Assembly (NCBI RefSeq): GCF_016650635.1
Contig: NZ_JAEKFI010000001.1
Location: 186,001 to 250,000 of the forward strand
Origin: Pseudomonas sp. TH43
GTDB lineage: Bacteria; Pseudomonadota; Gammaproteobacteria; Pseudomonadales; Pseudomonadaceae
DNA: 64,000 nt
Direction of reading: 5' to 3'
A model generated the notes under the pieces. That model had not been told where the DNA came from, ran no database searches, and saw only the letters and a program-made list of their open reading frames with translations. Below, one piece after another: positions 62,761-64,000 of this stretch. A program made the translations under genes and the position numbers. Position 1 is the stretch's first letter. Every line of letters starts with the position of its first letter.

Positions 62761-63641
62761 CGTGTTTGACCTGCGGCTAGAAGGTGGCTGGCGTAGGTGG
62801 CGGCTATCCCGAGATGGCCGCGGCCCTCAGCCACGGCCATTTCCATACAGTGAAGGTTGGCGGTGAAGAGGCTGGCGCGCTGCCCGCAATCGAGCATGGT
62901 CTGGCGCCAGGACTTCACTGCCGCCACATAGATTGAAAGGGTCGCCTGGTCTGTTCGATAGTCATTAGACTTGTGGTGTTTAATGACCGCGGTCAGTTCA
63001 GTCTTGAGCAGTTCAAGAAAGTAATCCAGGCAGTCTTCGAGTGGTTCGATACCGACGCCAGCCTTCCCGGCGAAGTCCAAGGCCTCCAGAAAAGCGCCGA
63101 TACCGGTGTTGTAAAATGCACCGGCCATGGCAGCGTCCAACACATTGGCCGCGCAGGCTAACTCGCCTATCCAGCGCGAAGCAGCGCCGGGCAATTGCAA
63201 CAGAGGTTTATGCCGCGACCAGATATCCTTGGGTCCCGAATAGTGGATCAACCTGCTATCCCGGCCAATATCGTCAGGGTAGGCCTCTATCGCCGCCTCA
63301 AGATAATGCCCTCCCTGAGAATTGATGTAGGCCTGTAGCTCGTTGGCGTCTTTCGCCGAACCGGTCATGAAATTGATAAAGTCGCGGCCTGCGATCAAAT
63401 GTTCATGTCCCTCCATGACGCTTCTGAAAACGCTGTAATCCAGCAATACGACCAGCACCAGAGAGTTGGTCTCCAGCGCCGACACCAGGCTGGGCGCTGC
63501 TTGTGCTCCGTTTTTGACTAAGGCAGCGCACCTCTCAGGGGAGCGGTTCCATACCGTCACCGCCACGCCGCGATTCAGATAGCAACTCGCTAAAGCAGAA
63601 CCCATCAGGCCTGTACCGAGCAGCGTGAGTTGTTGAGCCAT
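62757..63641 (-). CDS. NAD(P)-dependent imine-reductase-like / beta-hydroxyacid dehydrogenase family protein
   Basis: The 294-residue product has an N-terminal Rossmann domain (LTLLGTGLMGSALASCYLNR, then VWNRSPERC, favouring NADP) and an all-helical dimerisation domain. The position of the catalytic Lys of hydroxyisobutyrate dehydrogenases (GxxxxxK) is replaced by GELACAANVLDAAMAGAFYN, the pattern of imine reductases, which carry Asp or Tyr there. It may reduce cyclic imines or related keto compounds. ATG 63641 has GGGG six bases before it; the frame above it lacks a ribosome site. Confidence 0.85.
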   Translation of the reverse strand: MAQQLTLLGTGLMGSALASCYLNRGVAVTVWNRSPERCAALVKNGAQAAPSLVSALETNSLVLVVLLDYSVFRSVMEGHEHLIAGRDFINFMTGSAKDANELQAYINSQGGHYLEAAIEAYPDDIGRDSRLIHYSGPKDIWSRHKPLLQLPGAASRWIGELACAANVLDAAMAGAFYNTGIGAFLEALDFAGKAGVGIEPLEDCLDYFLELLKTELTAVIKHHKSNDYRTDQATLSIYVAAVKSWRQTMLDCGQRASLFTANLHCMEMAVAEGRGHLGIAATYASHLLAAGQTR

Positions 63642-63711
63642 GATATTCCCCTGAGGTAATCGCATTGATGTCGCCTGCACCGAAATGTACGCTTCAGCGC
63701 TAATACGGCTT

Positions 63712-63771
63712 ATCCGAAATTGGCAACTCGACGGGTGCGGCTTACGCGCACCTGTAGTGAGCAATTCGGAT
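63712..63771. promoter_or_regulatory. Inverted half-sites between the TetR gene and the reductase operon
   Basis: ATCCGAAATTG (63712-63722) and CAATTCGGAT (63762-63771) are inverted copies with one extra base, 39 bases apart, in the divergent promoter region. They could be binding sites for the adjacent TetR-type regulator. Confidence 0.4.
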
Positions 63772-63812
63772 GGGCGTAAGATGCGGTAACGCGATAAAGG
63801 AGCAGCCAGGGC

Positions 63813-64000
63813 GTGCTATCAGAACGCGGTGGAATCAAAGATGGGGACGCCAGCCCCTACAGTCGTGCCGGCAAGCGGCTCAAGAAGATTGAAGACATCA
63901 ACGATGCCGCCGCGATGGTCTTCGTCCGCGACGGCTATGCCCAGTTCTCCGCCCGCAAGGTCGCCAAGGAGTTAGGGATCAGCCTGAACAACCTTCAGCA
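63813..64000 (+). CDS. TetR-family regulator, partial (runs off right edge)
   Basis: The frame from GTG 63813 is open to the end of the window, giving 62 residues. AAAGGAG ends about ten bases ahead of it. After a polar N-terminus the sequence RLKKIEDINDAAAMVFVRDG then YAQFSARKVAKELGISLNNL is the DNA-binding helix-turn-helix of a TetR regulator. It is divergent from the SDR and imine-reductase-like pair and probably represses it. Confidence 0.8.
   Translation, partial: MLSERGGIKDGDASPYSRAGKRLKKIEDINDAAAMVFVRDGYAQFSARKVAKELGISLNNLQ

Overview
The window looks like a chromosomal segment of a Pseudomonas of the P. fluorescens group. The evidence is a complete mannitol/arabitol operon in the order mtlE-F-G-K-D-Y-Z with mtlR, a mexE-mexF-oprN efflux operon, an OprD-family porin, a type VI vgrG, a KaiC/hybrid-kinase pair, and three families of short REP palindromes typical of this group. 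No rRNA, intact tRNA, CRISPR array or complete insertion sequence is visible. Functions are assigned from recognised motifs and family resemblance, not from database searches.

Layout. 1-2.5 kb: vgrG (minus strand) followed by an edge-truncated two-helix membrane protein. 2.9-5 kb: OprD-type porin and a lipoprotein with a transglycosylase-like motif. 5-14.7 kb: mannitol regulon, all on the minus strand, with a readable activator-dependent promoter before mtlE and REP palindromes in several intercistronic gaps. 14.8-18.1 kb: two tandem PI-PLC-like phosphodiesterases and a glycosyltransferase. 18.3-30.4 kb: a signalling block made of a lone receiver; a plus-strand operon of giant hybrid kinase, CheR, CheB, receiver-kinase and receiver; then, on the minus strand, a two-domain KaiC-like ATPase translationally coupled to a hybrid kinase, and a membrane-anchored TPR protein. 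30.5-33.8 kb: FUSC/DUF1656/HlyD efflux operon in which all three genes appear to start with TTG. 33.9-37.6 kb: sulfatase, FadL-like channel and DUF3313 lipoprotein. 37.9-44.3 kb: a 57-residue lipoprotein and mexEF-oprN with a nod-box (MexT-type) site. 44.5-49.9 kb: two zinc-ribbon membrane proteins, an ArgP-like regulator, small envelope proteins, a SotB-like MFS exporter and a LysR regulator. 49.9-54.4 kb: a second leuCD-type isomerase pair and a TonB-dependent receptor. 54.6-60.5 kb: a GntR-controlled uptake operon (two different binding proteins, one permease, one ATPase, one gamma-glutamyltransferase). 60.5-64 kb: an autotransporter C-terminal stub, a lipoprotein, an SDR plus imine-reductase-like pair, and a TetR-type regulator cut by the right edge.

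Genes working together. MtlR probably activates the mtl operon, which imports polyols (EFGK), oxidises them (MtlD), and phosphorylates the products (MtlY, MtlZ). The 18-30 kb block is the most unusual part: adaptation enzymes CheR and CheB without any chemoreceptor, next to a KaiC-like ATPase whose phosphorylation-site residues differ from the cyanobacterial clock protein. Two gene scars (the last strands of a TonB receptor at 45.5 kb and of an autotransporter at 60.6 kb) and a tRNA D-arm-like relic at 38.1 kb record past deletions.
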